Shown here: positions 56,373-64,000 of the stretch, one piece after another | Position numbering within the stretch: the stretch's first letter is position 1 | Layout of the letters: each line of letters opens with the position of its first letter | Source of the DNA: Smithella sp. | GTDB taxonomy: Bacteria > Desulfobacterota > Syntrophia > Syntrophales > Smithellaceae | Assembly: GCA_007244375.1 (NCBI GenBank) | Contig: SCVW01000004.1 | Span: forward strand, 1 to 64,000 | DNA length: 64,000 nucleotides | Reading direction: 5' to 3' | Program-made: the position numbers and the translations under genes | The notes under the pieces: model-generated | Seen by the model: only the letters and a program-made list of their open reading frames with translations | Database searches by the model: none | Told to the model about the DNA's origin: nothing

Positions 56373-57206
56373 TCAGTAGATTTTTTCTTCCCGTTTCAGA
56401 TCACCGAAGAGACGTGAAAAAATTGTATTATAAAGGGACAGAATCACCAGATTACCGTACCACCATGATTCGTTTAAAGCCTTTTGGGGACAAATGTTTT
56501 GACAGTGATAACAACGGATGCAGCGGCCATCTATAACCGGGTCTGGTGCAAGGGTGATACTTTGGACCGGACATTCCTTGGCACAAAGTTGACATTGATT
56601 ACATAAACTCTTTATGAGTTTTGGTTTGGGCAAAATGATGCGCAACAGGAAAGGCTTCGCAATCAGGCCGACCAGTTGATAAAATCCTAATGTTGGTTTA
56701 AGTGCGTCTGGTCGGCTTTCCGGCATTGTACCAGTATCGCCGGACTTTAAATGTTTTTCCGCAGCCAGAGCAAAAGTACGGGCTTCTGATAAATCTTTGG
56801 CATTGGGACGGTTCGGCAGTCGGCCAATCAGGCAAGGTGCCGGGTGGTGCACCATACCGCGACTCATAAAGCCACCTATCACTTTAGCTCCTTTTTTGCG
56901 CAACTCATTGGTGAGATCATAAAGAACAAGTCCGGGAGCTCCGCCGGTAGTGGCAAAAACAAAAGCCGGTTTGTTTTGAATTACAGGCCATGTACGAATC
57001 CAGGTTTTAACTGCTGATGGAGCCTGGCTTTCGAAACAAGGGGAACCCACACCCAGCAAATCACATTTTTTAATATCCCCTTGATCGACATCCTGAATAG
57101 CTGAAAGGCGAACCGAATGCTTTTTTTCGCGCAAACCAGCAGCCATAGCTTCTGCGACTTTACGTGTTTGGCCTGTTTGTGAGAAGTATATTATTGTAAT
57201 TTCCAT
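56373..57206 (-). CDS. Flavodoxin-ferredoxin fusion (EFR1-type)
   Basis: A 277-residue fusion. The flavodoxin domain begins ITIIYFSQTGQTRKVAEAMA (split here as YFSQTGQTRK) and covers about 1-150. The C-terminal half has two ferredoxin motifs, CNQCQLCAKECP and CIRCYHCQNICP. The start is the ATG at 57204-57206 with AGGAGC upstream. It is the first gene of this five-gene operon and would deliver electrons to the ferredoxin, the activator ATPase and the dehydratase-type subunits. Confidence 0.87.
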   Translation of the reverse strand: MEITIIYFSQTGQTRKVAEAMAAGLREKKHSVRLSAIQDVDQGDIKKCDLLGVGSPCFESQAPSAVKTWIRTWPVIQNKPAFVFATTGGAPGLVLYDLTNELRKKGAKVIGGFMSRGMVHHPAPCLIGRLPNRPNAKDLSEARTFALAAEKHLKSGDTGTMPESRPDALKPTLGFYQLVGLIAKPFLLRIILPKPKLIKSLCNQCQLCAKECPVQSITLAPDPVIDGRCIRCYHCQNICPQKALNESWWYGNLVILSLYNTIFSRLFGDLKREEKIY

Positions 57207-57298
57207 AAAATGCTCCTTCCACATAATAGATAAAAATCAGAACAACAGTTTCATTTTTTCCGCAGCGTAACCAATAAAAGACAGCGTGCGTTCCGGAA

Positions 57299-57307
57299 CC
57301 CCCCCCC
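57299..57307. other. C9 homopolymer tract
   Basis: Nine C in a row (G9 on the minus strand) lie about 93 bp upstream of the EFR1-type start, in an otherwise gene-free 250-bp gap. Long G/C tracts can vary in length. Confidence 0.4.
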
Positions 57308-57456
57308 TTGGAAATTATTTCGGTAGTAGTTAGTTACCGCATATCTATTTACATCTTTCATTGTCGGCAAGACAAACCGATTAATGTTTAAGTCCGGTTG
57401 CCTGCGGCTATTGTTTTCGATAAAAGATTAGACGGCGGTATCTTACAAATATATTT

Positions 57457-58230
57457 TCATAACTGCATAACTTCAATAATGTTACTTATTTTTTTGTATG
57501 CCTTTGCTTTGTCCGGAAAATCAAAAAATGATTTGCCGTGAAAATCGAATTCCCTGATTAAATCGTCTTCCATCAACCAGCCCAGGACATTGATGGGCGC
57601 ATTTTTTTTAATATTTTGAACTTCGCGTTCATTCCTGACGCGGTTTAGAATCATGCCCATGCTCTTATAATTTACGGCTTTATTGTCCTCGGCGAGATGT
57701 TTGATGGTGTTGGCCACATTTAGTCCCTTAGCGGAGGTATCGGAAATAGTGATCAGATGATCGACCGTCTTCATCACTCTTCTGTTAATCTGTTCGACGC
57801 CGGCCTCTCCGTCAATGATAACCACATCAAAGTTTTTTGCCATATCCTGGATAATATCTTTCAAAAGAGCATTGACCCTGCAGAAACAGCCTTCTGATTC
57901 CGGTCTACCTATTGCCAGTAGTCCGACATTGTTATATTCTGTCAACGCTTCGAAAAGTTCATAGTCGAGCATGTTGAGCGTAGCTGTCTTATCCTGGCTT
58001 TTTCCCTTCTTAATCGAATTGATTAAATCATTTCTGATATCATCCACGGTTTTTTTGATCTGTATCCCCAATGCAGTGCAAAGGCCTACTGCCGGATCAG
58101 CATCGATTGCCAGAATTTTCAGATCTTTTCTTTCAGCCAGATTTTTTACCATCAGCGCCGAGACGGATGTTTTTCCCACACCGCCTTTTCCGCACAAAGC
58201 AATTGTTTTTGTTTTTTTATCCATTCGCAT
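57457..58230 (-). CDS. CooC-like nickel/CODH-maturation ATPase
   Basis: A 257-residue MinD/CooC-type P-loop ATPase. The deviant Walker A is GKGGVGKTS (14-22), with ILAIDADPAVGL as the next strand and VVIIDGEAGVEQ as Walker B. Cys115 and Cys117 in ESEGCFCRVN form the CxC metal-binding motif of CooC, which matures CO dehydrogenase or acetyl-CoA synthase nickel sites. It overlaps the CdhC/AcsB-like gene by 14 bp, so the two probably act together. It is the last gene of the second operon. Confidence 0.85.
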   Translation of the reverse strand: MRMDKKTKTIALCGKGGVGKTSVSALMVKNLAERKDLKILAIDADPAVGLCTALGIQIKKTVDDIRNDLINSIKKGKSQDKTATLNMLDYELFEALTEYNNVGLLAIGRPESEGCFCRVNALLKDIIQDMAKNFDVVIIDGEAGVEQINRRVMKTVDHLITISDTSAKGLNVANTIKHLAEDNKAVNYKSMGMILNRVRNEREVQNIKKNAPINVLGWLMEDDLIREFDFHGKSFFDFPDKAKAYKKISNIIEVMQL

Positions 58231-58951
58231 TTATCCTTTTTTTATCACGGACATTTCTCATCTTCTTTAGTTCGTTGACTTCATCGCATACATCATTGTA
58301 TTCACACTGATCGCAGTCCGATTCAATTTCATTGAGCATCTTGTCCATAGCGTTGATTGTTCTGCTTACGTTTTTTGTTATTTCTTTCAGTTCGTGCACA
58401 TCTTTGGTGCTTGATGTTACAAAAAGAAATTCTACTGATTTAACAAAATCCTTCTTTAGATATTCATTGCGTAGTGCGCTGCCTAGAATTTCAAAGGAAA
58501 AACCGTTTTGCAGCGCGTCTTTGCTTACGCGGCTCCATTCTCTCTGATACTGAGAAGCCGCTCTCATCATATAGCCCTTGAGATCGATGGAATATCTGAT
58601 TGCTTCTATTTCCTTGTATCGTTCATAGGTGTTTTCTTCGTTGAACCCTTCTACACAAACAAGAACAACCTTTCCGAAGGGAAGATTTTGCCCTTTGCTT
58701 GATGGCATGTTCGGACCGATAAGAGTGATTTTTCCATCACTTACCAGATCCGGATTTTCCGTCCAGAGGAGAGCGGATGTGGAAGCCATCTGCGGATTTC
58801 CCAGCTCTACGCCTACTTCATCGGCTAAAACCACATTTCGGCCTTCTCCTTTTGGCCAGTCAATTACACTTGCAGAGGCGAACCTTGATATGGAGCTCCT
58901 CTGCACGACATAATTTTTAATTTCATCGAAAGTTTTTTCGAAAAGCTCCAT
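58217..58951 (-). CDS. CdhC/AcsB-like protein lacking the A-cluster domain
   Basis: A 244-residue protein resembling the N-terminal/middle domain of the acetyl-CoA synthase beta subunit (CdhC/AcsB): VELGNPQMASTSALLW, DGKITLIGPNM, and QREWSRVSKDAL with the basic residues of the family. The C-terminal A-cluster domain with its Ni-Fe-S cysteines is absent. A terminal CDQCEYNDVC cluster is present instead. It cannot be an acetyl-CoA synthase by itself. It is followed, with overlap, by the CooC-like ATPase. It could be a scaffold or an assembly partner. Confidence 0.65.
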   Translation of the reverse strand: MELFEKTFDEIKNYVVQRSSISRFASASVIDWPKGEGRNVVLADEVGVELGNPQMASTSALLWTENPDLVSDGKITLIGPNMPSSKGQNLPFGKVVLVCVEGFNEENTYERYKEIEAIRYSIDLKGYMMRAASQYQREWSRVSKDALQNGFSFEILGSALRNEYLKKDFVKSVEFLFVTSSTKDVHELKEITKNVSRTINAMDKMLNEIESDCDQCEYNDVCDEVNELKKMRNVRDKKRINANG

Positions 58952-58963
58952 AAAGACTGTTTC

Positions 58964-59743
58964 CTAGTTTCTCAACCGTTCGGCAGCGAATATAGCCGCG
59001 CCTATAGCGCCGTTGATTTGGGGATCTCTGCCGATGTTTTTTATTTTTTTTCCCAGTGCTTTTTCCAGCGCGGTAAACATTCCCACATTCTTGGCCACTC
59101 CGCCAGTCATCACTATGTCTTCCTGCAGCTCGATTCCCTTGGCCAGTGCGGCAACTCTGTGTGCCAGCGCATTGTGCAGACCGCTGACGATATCGGCAAT
59201 GTCTTTGCCTTCATTTACCAGGGAAACTATTTCCGTTTCGGCAAAAATGACGCATTGATTGGATATGCTGATCAAATTTTGAGAAGTCAGGGAAACCGCT
59301 CCCATCTCCGTAAGGTCGATGTTCAATGCGTCGGCCATGACTTCCAGAAATCTTCCCGTTCCGGAAGCGCACTTGTCATTATATACATACCTGATGACAT
59401 TGCCTTTGTCGTCGAGACGGATGGCTTTGGCATCCTGTCCGCCGATATCGATGACCATTCGTACCGACGGCATCTGCCACTGGGCTCCCCTACCGTGACA
59501 GGCAATTTCCGATTCTACCATCTTGGCGAAAGGAATGCTTGTCCGGCCGTAACCGGTTCCTACACAAAAAGCTATTTCATCAATGACAAGACCCGCTTGT
59601 TCGAGAGCTTTGTCCATAACTTCCCTCGCCGATTCTTCAGGATGGGATTTCGCACGTACAACCTGCGCTGCCAATATTTCGTTGTTTTTCATAATCACTG
59701 TTTTGGCAGTCAGAGAACCGACATCGCATCCGGCTACTATCAT
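58964..59743 (-). CDS. HgdC-type activator ATPase, copy A
   Basis: A 259-residue HgdC-family ATPase with AGCDVGSLTAKTV, VGTGYGRTSI, VIDIGGQDAK and both cluster cysteines, Cys125 (NDKCASGTGRF) and Cys164 (SNQCVIFAETE). It is closely similar to the 262-residue protein encoded next upstream at 59740-60528, whose stop it overlaps by ATGA. Tandem activators suggest an ATPase heterodimer, like the BcrA/BcrD pair of class I benzoyl-CoA reductase, or two separate activators. Confidence 0.92.
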   Translation of the reverse strand: MIVAGCDVGSLTAKTVIMKNNEILAAQVVRAKSHPEESAREVMDKALEQAGLVIDEIAFCVGTGYGRTSIPFAKMVESEIACHGRGAQWQMPSVRMVIDIGGQDAKAIRLDDKGNVIRYVYNDKCASGTGRFLEVMADALNIDLTEMGAVSLTSQNLISISNQCVIFAETEIVSLVNEGKDIADIVSGLHNALAHRVAALAKGIELQEDIVMTGGVAKNVGMFTALEKALGKKIKNIGRDPQINGAIGAAIFAAERLRN

Positions 59744-60528
59744 GACATCTTTCCTCCTTTTGCTTTTTCGCCGGCGATTATTGCCGCACCTATTGCCCCG
59801 ACGATTTGGGGATCGTATTTAAGTTTTTTGATTTTTACACCGAGCACTTTTTCCAGGTGGGAAACCACTCCTTTGTTTTTTGCCACCCCGCCGGACATAC
59901 AGATATCCTTCTCCGCGCTCACTTGCTTGGCCAGGATACCAACGCGTATAGCCATTGCCCTGTTGATGGCAGCGGCAATATCTTCAACCGGTTTTTTGGA
60001 ATTCAGGTGATGAATAACCTCGGCCTGTACCCAGACGGTGCAAGTGGAGGAAAGTGAAAGAGGATCTTTGGCATTCTCGGATATGGTTCCCAATTCATCG
60101 AGGCTCACTCCCAGAAGTTTTGCCATGACTTCCAGAAATCTTCCTGTTCCGGCGGCGCACTTGTCGTTGGTGGAAAACTTGAGGATGTTACCGTCTTTGT
60201 CCAGACGCATGGCTTTGCAGTCCTGTCCGCCGATGTCAATGACAGTGCGCACCGAGGGCATGATCCATTGCGCGCCTTTGCCATGGCAAGCAATTTCCGA
60301 CATGGTTAGATTAACAAACGGAATTTTGCTTCTGCCGTAACCGGTGCCTACGCAGTAGGAAATATCCTCCATTTTCAGGCCGGCTTTTTCGAGTGCCTTA
60401 TTCATTACTTCAGCGGCCGATTCCTCGGGTTTTGATTTCGCCTTAATCACGGCATACCCCAGAATGGAACCGTTCATAATGACCGCTTTCGCGGTCAGAG
60501 AACCAACATCACATCCCGCTACAATCAT
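59740..60528 (-). CDS. HgdC-type activator ATPase, copy B
   Basis: A 262-residue paralogue of copy A with Cys124 (NDKCAAGTGRF) and Cys163 (SSTCTVWVQAE). The first ten residues, MIVAGCDVGS, are the same in both. The region after Cys163 differs (VWVQAEVIHH rather than VIFAETEIVS), which points to divergent partners or asymmetric roles in a heterodimer. Its ATG overlaps the stop of the HgdB-type gene (ATGA at 60525-60528). Confidence 0.92.
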   Translation of the reverse strand: MIVAGCDVGSLTAKAVIMNGSILGYAVIKAKSKPEESAAEVMNKALEKAGLKMEDISYCVGTGYGRSKIPFVNLTMSEIACHGKGAQWIMPSVRTVIDIGGQDCKAMRLDKDGNILKFSTNDKCAAGTGRFLEVMAKLLGVSLDELGTISENAKDPLSLSSTCTVWVQAEVIHHLNSKKPVEDIAAAINRAMAIRVGILAKQVSAEKDICMSGGVAKNKGVVSHLEKVLGVKIKKLKYDPQIVGAIGAAIIAGEKAKGGKMS

Positions 60529-61928
60529 TTTAAAATCCCCCTTAAGTGCGTAAACTCTTCTATTTTATCAATAATGGATTCCCAGGACTGTACCCTGTCG
60601 TCAAATCCGTCTCCATACAAAACAATCGTCGGATAACCTGCCTTCTCCAGATCTCTGACCAGCAACTTGACCATTCCCCATGTGTTGCGGCAGCCGATCG
60701 TGCCCATATAGACCACGAAATCAGGTTTCATGAGATTGGCACAACCCAGAACATCATCACGCCACATATTTGGCGCGTCATAAGGTCCCCTGATCTGCTT
60801 GACCATCGGCATTCTCGAATTCATTGCCGCCAACGAATCAATCATTGCATCTACAGAACTGTCGTCAATGCTGTATCCTTCATCTTCCCTACCTTTGGCA
60901 TAAGGCATTTCCTGCTGCCAGAAACCGAAAAGAAGAGATCCGAGATGGCTGATATCCCTGCTTTCCAGAAAATCCCACATCCGGGCATTCGTCGTGTAAT
61001 GATCGATGTAACAGAACATTCCCCTGGCTTTCTCCATACCGGATTTTGTGCCGGCTATGCCTTTTTGCATGTTATCCTTTGCTTTTTTGACCATTGACTG
61101 CAAAAGTTCCGTGTATTGCGGAAGGCCTCCCATCATAAATTTTCCGCCATATAGAAGTAAGTCGTACACGGGAGGAACAGGAGATGGTTTCAATCGAAGC
61201 ATTTCAAAAATTTCTGCGGCGAGTTCATCCTGCATTCGGGTTTCTCTGATGATTTTCCTCAGTTTATCCTCGTCAAGCTTACGGCCTGTTTGTTCCTCTA
61301 AAAATTTAATAAGCTCCCGATAATCTTCCCGATGGTATCTTTCAGTGCGCTCTTCAGTTAATGTGGAAGGGTAATTCAATTGATAAAAAGGCAAATCCAG
61401 ATAGGCGGCGGCAAATGCAAAGGAATTGGCGTTGGTGTCGCAAACACCGGGAGAATCGCAAACAATGAAATCCGGCTTGACGCCCAGTCCTGACAAATAA
61501 GCTCCCAATGCTCCTCTTTGGGCGGAGCAGGATGTCTCCGTGAACCCCAGTTCACAGCAGAAATCCAGAAATTCCGCCGTACCGCGTTTGAGAACAATAG
61601 TGCCCAGAACGGACCATACTTCCAGTGCCAAAGGTTGAACATCAAAAGCATAGAGAATAGGAATAGCCAGACAAAAGGTATTCATCGATACTTTTTTGCC
61701 CCGTTCTCTGGCTGTAACGCAGTCTTTCATGTATTTGGCAAGCAACTTCAGGAAAAGAACACCCGGCTCTCCCTGCCTTACAAAAGTGTCCAGTACATCT
61801 TTATAGTGATACACGTAGGGAAGAAGCGCTTCATATTCCTTTTTCGAGCCATCGTAAGTTTTTGCCGCGTTTTCCAAAATGGTCCACAGGTTCCAGTCAT
61901 AATGATATTCCTTGGTTTCCCTTTTCAT
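60525..61928 (-). CDS. HgdB-type subunit, 467 aa, copy A
   Basis: A 467-residue member of the HgdB/BcrB family. Candidate cluster cysteines are Cys134 (TSCSAQRGALG), Cys157 and Cys163 (CDSPGVC), and the one in MGTIGCRNTWGM near the C-terminus. It has the same length as, and is strongly similar along its length to, the protein at 62007-63410. It precedes the two activator ATPases and overlaps copy B. As a double-cubane-type or dehydratase-type protein it would be an electron acceptor from the activators. Confidence 0.87.
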   Translation of the reverse strand: MKRETKEYHYDWNLWTILENAAKTYDGSKKEYEALLPYVYHYKDVLDTFVRQGEPGVLFLKLLAKYMKDCVTARERGKKVSMNTFCLAIPILYAFDVQPLALEVWSVLGTIVLKRGTAEFLDFCCELGFTETSCSAQRGALGAYLSGLGVKPDFIVCDSPGVCDTNANSFAFAAAYLDLPFYQLNYPSTLTEERTERYHREDYRELIKFLEEQTGRKLDEDKLRKIIRETRMQDELAAEIFEMLRLKPSPVPPVYDLLLYGGKFMMGGLPQYTELLQSMVKKAKDNMQKGIAGTKSGMEKARGMFCYIDHYTTNARMWDFLESRDISHLGSLLFGFWQQEMPYAKGREDEGYSIDDSSVDAMIDSLAAMNSRMPMVKQIRGPYDAPNMWRDDVLGCANLMKPDFVVYMGTIGCRNTWGMVKLLVRDLEKAGYPTIVLYGDGFDDRVQSWESIIDKIEEFTHLRGILK

Positions 61929-62006
61929 GCTCTCTCCTTTTATAAAAAGCCGGTACCTTGGTTATGCGGCAATAATTTCCAACATCGCTTAGCCCGACAA
62001 TCAAAG

Positions 62007-63410
62007 TCAGGTTATGATTTTGCGGATCTTCAAAAATTCTTCAAGTTTGTCTGCTACCGCTTCCCATGATTGTACTCTGTCGTCGAAACTATCAGCATAG
62101 ATATATAGCGTCGGAATACCGTGCTTTTCCAAGTCTCGGACGAAGGGCTTCACCATTCCCCAAGTATTACGGCAGCCCATCGTTCCCATATAAACGACAA
62201 AATCCGGTTTCATGATGTTGATTGCGCCCAGCGTGTCATCCAGCCACATGCCAGGAGCATCATAAGGCCCCCGGATTTGTTTGACCATCGGCATTCTGGA
62301 CATCTGGTCGGCAAGGGAATCAATGATGGCCTCAAGGCTTTCATCTTCGAGGTTGTATCCTTCATCCTCCTTGCCCGCGGCATACAAACTATCCTTCTGC
62401 CAGAAATTAAACAGTATAGAACCCATGTGTGAAATATCCCGCTTATCCAGAAAATCCCACAGCCTTCCATCCGTCGTGTAATGATCAATGTAGCAGAAAA
62501 GTCCTCTGGCCCTTTCGTTGCCGGATGTTGTGCCAGCTTTGCCGGCCTCAGCTTTCTTTCTGGTATGTGCGACCATGGATTCCAGAAGTTGGGTGTATTC
62601 TTTTGTGCCGTTCATCATGAAACGACCACCGTAGAGCATCAGCTCATATATCGGAGGCATGGGAGAGGGCTTGAGCCGCTGCAGATCCAGCAGTTCGCAG
62701 GTAAGTTCATCCTGCCTTTTATTCTCTTTCATGATTTCACGTAGTTTTTCCATATCCAGTTTTCTGCCGGTCTGTTCTTCCAGAAAGGATATCAATCCCT
62801 TAAAATCAGCATGGTGATATTCCTTTGCACGTTCATCGGTAAGCGTGCTGGGATAGTTAAGCTGATAAAAGGGAATATCCAGATAAGATGCGGCAAATGC
62901 AAAGGAATTGGCGTTGGTATCGCAGATTCCCGGAGAATCGTAAACAACGAAATCAAGTTTTGTCGCCAGGTCGCACAGATAAGCTCCCAGCGAGCCTCTC
63001 TGCGAAGAACAGGATGTTTCTGTAAAACCGAGCTCGCTGCAATAGTCTAAAAATTCGGAGGTTCCTCTCTTTAAAACCACGGTTCCAAGAACGCTCCAAG
63101 GCTCGAGAGTGACGGGTTGGATATTGAAAGCGTACAAAACAGGGGTGGCAAAACAAAACGTTACGCCAGCCGTTTTCCTGCCTTCGATATGAGCACGAAC
63201 GCAATCATTGGAGTATTTGGCGATAATCTTCAAAAAAAGTATGCCAGGTTCGCCGTGCTTGACAAAGGCATCCAATACGTTGCGATAATTGGGAATATAA
63301 TTAAGAAGCGTTTCGTACTCCTTGCGGAAACCATCCGCCGTCTTGGAAGCGTTTTCCAGAATGGTCCACATATTCCAGTCGAAATTGTATTCTTTTGTTT
63401 CCTTTCTCAT
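62007..63410 (-). CDS. HgdB-type subunit, 467 aa, copy B
   Basis: A 467-residue paralogue of copy A sharing the FTETSCS-QRG, CDTNANSFAFAA and QIRGPYDAP blocks and the MGTMGCRNTWGM motif. The two are likely a tandem duplication. All the candidate cluster cysteines of copy A that I can place are kept (TSCSSQRGS, DSPGICDTN). It starts after an AGGTTG-type site; 78 bp separate it from copy A. Together the two could form an alpha-beta dimer rather than act as isoenzymes. Confidence 0.87.
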   Translation of the reverse strand: MRKETKEYNFDWNMWTILENASKTADGFRKEYETLLNYIPNYRNVLDAFVKHGEPGILFLKIIAKYSNDCVRAHIEGRKTAGVTFCFATPVLYAFNIQPVTLEPWSVLGTVVLKRGTSEFLDYCSELGFTETSCSSQRGSLGAYLCDLATKLDFVVYDSPGICDTNANSFAFAASYLDIPFYQLNYPSTLTDERAKEYHHADFKGLISFLEEQTGRKLDMEKLREIMKENKRQDELTCELLDLQRLKPSPMPPIYELMLYGGRFMMNGTKEYTQLLESMVAHTRKKAEAGKAGTTSGNERARGLFCYIDHYTTDGRLWDFLDKRDISHMGSILFNFWQKDSLYAAGKEDEGYNLEDESLEAIIDSLADQMSRMPMVKQIRGPYDAPGMWLDDTLGAINIMKPDFVVYMGTMGCRNTWGMVKPFVRDLEKHGIPTLYIYADSFDDRVQSWEAVADKLEEFLKIRKIIT

Positions 63411-63503
63411 CTGGCAACCTCATTATTAACCCCGATAAACGGGATAAGTGCGTTAATAAAATTATTTTCTGTTTAAAAAGCGCAAAAAATAATTTCTAAT
63501 TTA

Positions 63504-63737
63504 CTAAGCGTTCATACTGAGAACGGCGCCGTCTTTTATCCTCTGAATGTAGAGTTTTGCTCTTTCCTTCAGGATGTTTACGTCAACTTTTTTTTCTATT
63601 TCCTTGAAAGCCGGGAGAGCCGCTTCACGAAAAAGCGTTAAAGCGTCTATTGCACGCTGTCTCTCTGCCAGCACTCTTGATGAATCAATGGCGATATTCT
63701 TGATGACTTCGATGGCGATTTTATCCTGTTGTTCCAT
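63504..63737 (-). CDS. Hypothetical helical protein (77 aa)
   Basis: A 77-residue highly helical, charged protein (MEQQDKIAIEVIKNIAIDSS at the start, RAIDALTLFREAALPAF in the middle) without cysteines. An AAAAGGAG site lies upstream. It is tightly linked, 14 bp, to the end of the next HgdB-type gene. I recognise no family; it could be a small subunit or assembly factor of the system. Confidence 0.6.
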   Translation of the reverse strand: MEQQDKIAIEVIKNIAIDSSRVLAERQRAIDALTLFREAALPAFKEIEKKVDVNILKERAKLYIQRIKDGAVLSMNA

Positions 63738-63751
63738 GGCAAATTCTCCTT

Positions 63752-64000
63752 TTAGGAAATTCTTTCCAGAAATGCGTCAATCCTCATCTTTACACGTCCC
63801 GACTCGGTAAGCGGTCCGTACTCTCTCTCCATCCTCATGCAGGGGATGCCTTCCTTTTCCAGGTCTCTTTCGAAAATGCCGTTTTCCGAACCGTGTAAAT
63901 CGCAGAAGCGGATGTTCTGCAGGATGATGCCGTCCACCTTTGCCTCCTTTGCCCGGTCCATAATGTTTTTGAGCCTTGGCTTGTAATAACCGAACATACG
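63752..64000 (-). CDS. HgdB-type dehydratase subunit, C-terminal part (cut by window edge)
   Basis: The last 82 codons of a further 2-hydroxyacyl-CoA dehydratase-family gene; the frame is open to the window end. ILQNIRFCDLHGSENGIFE, with its cluster-type Cys, and MEREYGPLTESGRVKMRIDA match the family C-terminus and resemble the 55204-56340 protein more than the 467-residue pair. Its start lies outside the window. It would be the upstream part of the second operon. Confidence 0.85.
   Translation of the reverse strand, partial: RMFGYYKPRLKNIMDRAKEAKVDGIILQNIRFCDLHGSENGIFERDLEKEGIPCMRMEREYGPLTESGRVKMRIDAFLERIS

Noticed and set aside
59018-60010. Long plus-strand open frame (330 codons) opposite the activator ATPase genes
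   Set aside because: It lies antisense to two strongly conserved HgdC-type genes, and its translation resembles no family. It is a by-product of codon bias.
53663-63410. Assigning the HgdB/HgdC genes as benzoyl-CoA reductase
   Set aside because: The family is shared by dehydratases, benzoyl-CoA reductases and double-cubane proteins; no feature seen here picks the substrate, so I kept family-level names.

Overview
The window looks like a chromosomal segment of an anaerobic Gram-negative bacterium, most likely a Desulfobacterota (deltaproteobacterial, Syntrophales-like) lineage. This is inferred from the many paralogues of the 2-hydroxyacyl-CoA dehydratase/benzoyl-CoA reductase family with their ASKHA ATPases, the CooC-like and acetyl-CoA-synthase-like genes, several radical SAM/B12 proteins, and a Gram-negative aryl-polyene-type lipid/pigment locus with an MMPL exporter. 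No rRNA or species marker is present, so the taxonomy is not proved.

Region 1 (1-16983) is a mobile defence island next to tRNA-Arg(CCT). From the tRNA leftwards, all on the minus strand, it holds: an AlpA-like regulator, a small Cys-rich protein, an archaeo-eukaryotic-type primase, a P4/D5-like SF3 helicase, a type I restriction operon (hsdM, AbiEi-like antitoxin, AbiEii toxin, hsdS, hsdR), a second operon (zinc-ribbon protein, Eco57I-like N6-adenine methylase, PIN-domain nuclease), a SIR2-like protein, and the start of an IS3-family insertion sequence. The IS end appears to have cut the SIR2-like gene.

Region 2 (17147-42522) is a polyketide/fatty-acid-type cluster resembling aryl polyene and flexirubin loci. 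It has two ketosynthase/chain-length-factor pairs, an ACP, an ABC-2 exporter, two copies of a BtrH-like protein plus small HTH-like protein pair, a LpxL-type acyltransferase, an MMPL transporter fused to a methyltransferase, a glycosyltransferase, an aromatic amino acid ammonia-lyase, a hot-dog thioesterase, a DAK2-DegV fusion and two B12-type radical SAM proteins. A likely logic (inference): the lyase makes an aryl acrylate starter, KS/CLF with ACP extend it, and acyltransferase, BtrH proteins and MMPL/ABC exporters move or attach the product at the envelope. No ketoreductase, dehydratase or starter-activating ligase is seen here. An FkbM methyltransferase, a sirtuin deacetylase and a SAM methyltransferase are interspersed on the plus strand.

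Region 3 (42695-50621, plus strand) carries general or poorly understood genes: a metallo-beta-lactamase-fold hydrolase coupled to an exported alpha/beta hydrolase, a DUF4404-like protein, an iron-sulfur-flavoprotein-like reductase, a small membrane protein, an exported FKBP isomerase, and a MoxR ATPase/VWA/acyl-CoA-dehydrogenase-like operon. Several very good sigma70-type promoters (TTGACA, 16-17 bp, TATAxT) lie in its gaps.

Region 4 (51479-64000, minus strand) has two operons for ATP-driven low-potential electron transfer of the HgdC/HgdB type. One has an activator ATPase, a ferredoxin with an N-terminal helix-turn-helix-like part, two dehydratase-type subunits and a flavodoxin-ferredoxin fusion. 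The other has a CooC-like ATPase, a CdhC/AcsB-like protein lacking the A-cluster domain, two tandem activator ATPases, two tandem 467-residue HgdB-type proteins, a 77-residue protein and a further HgdB-type gene running off the window.
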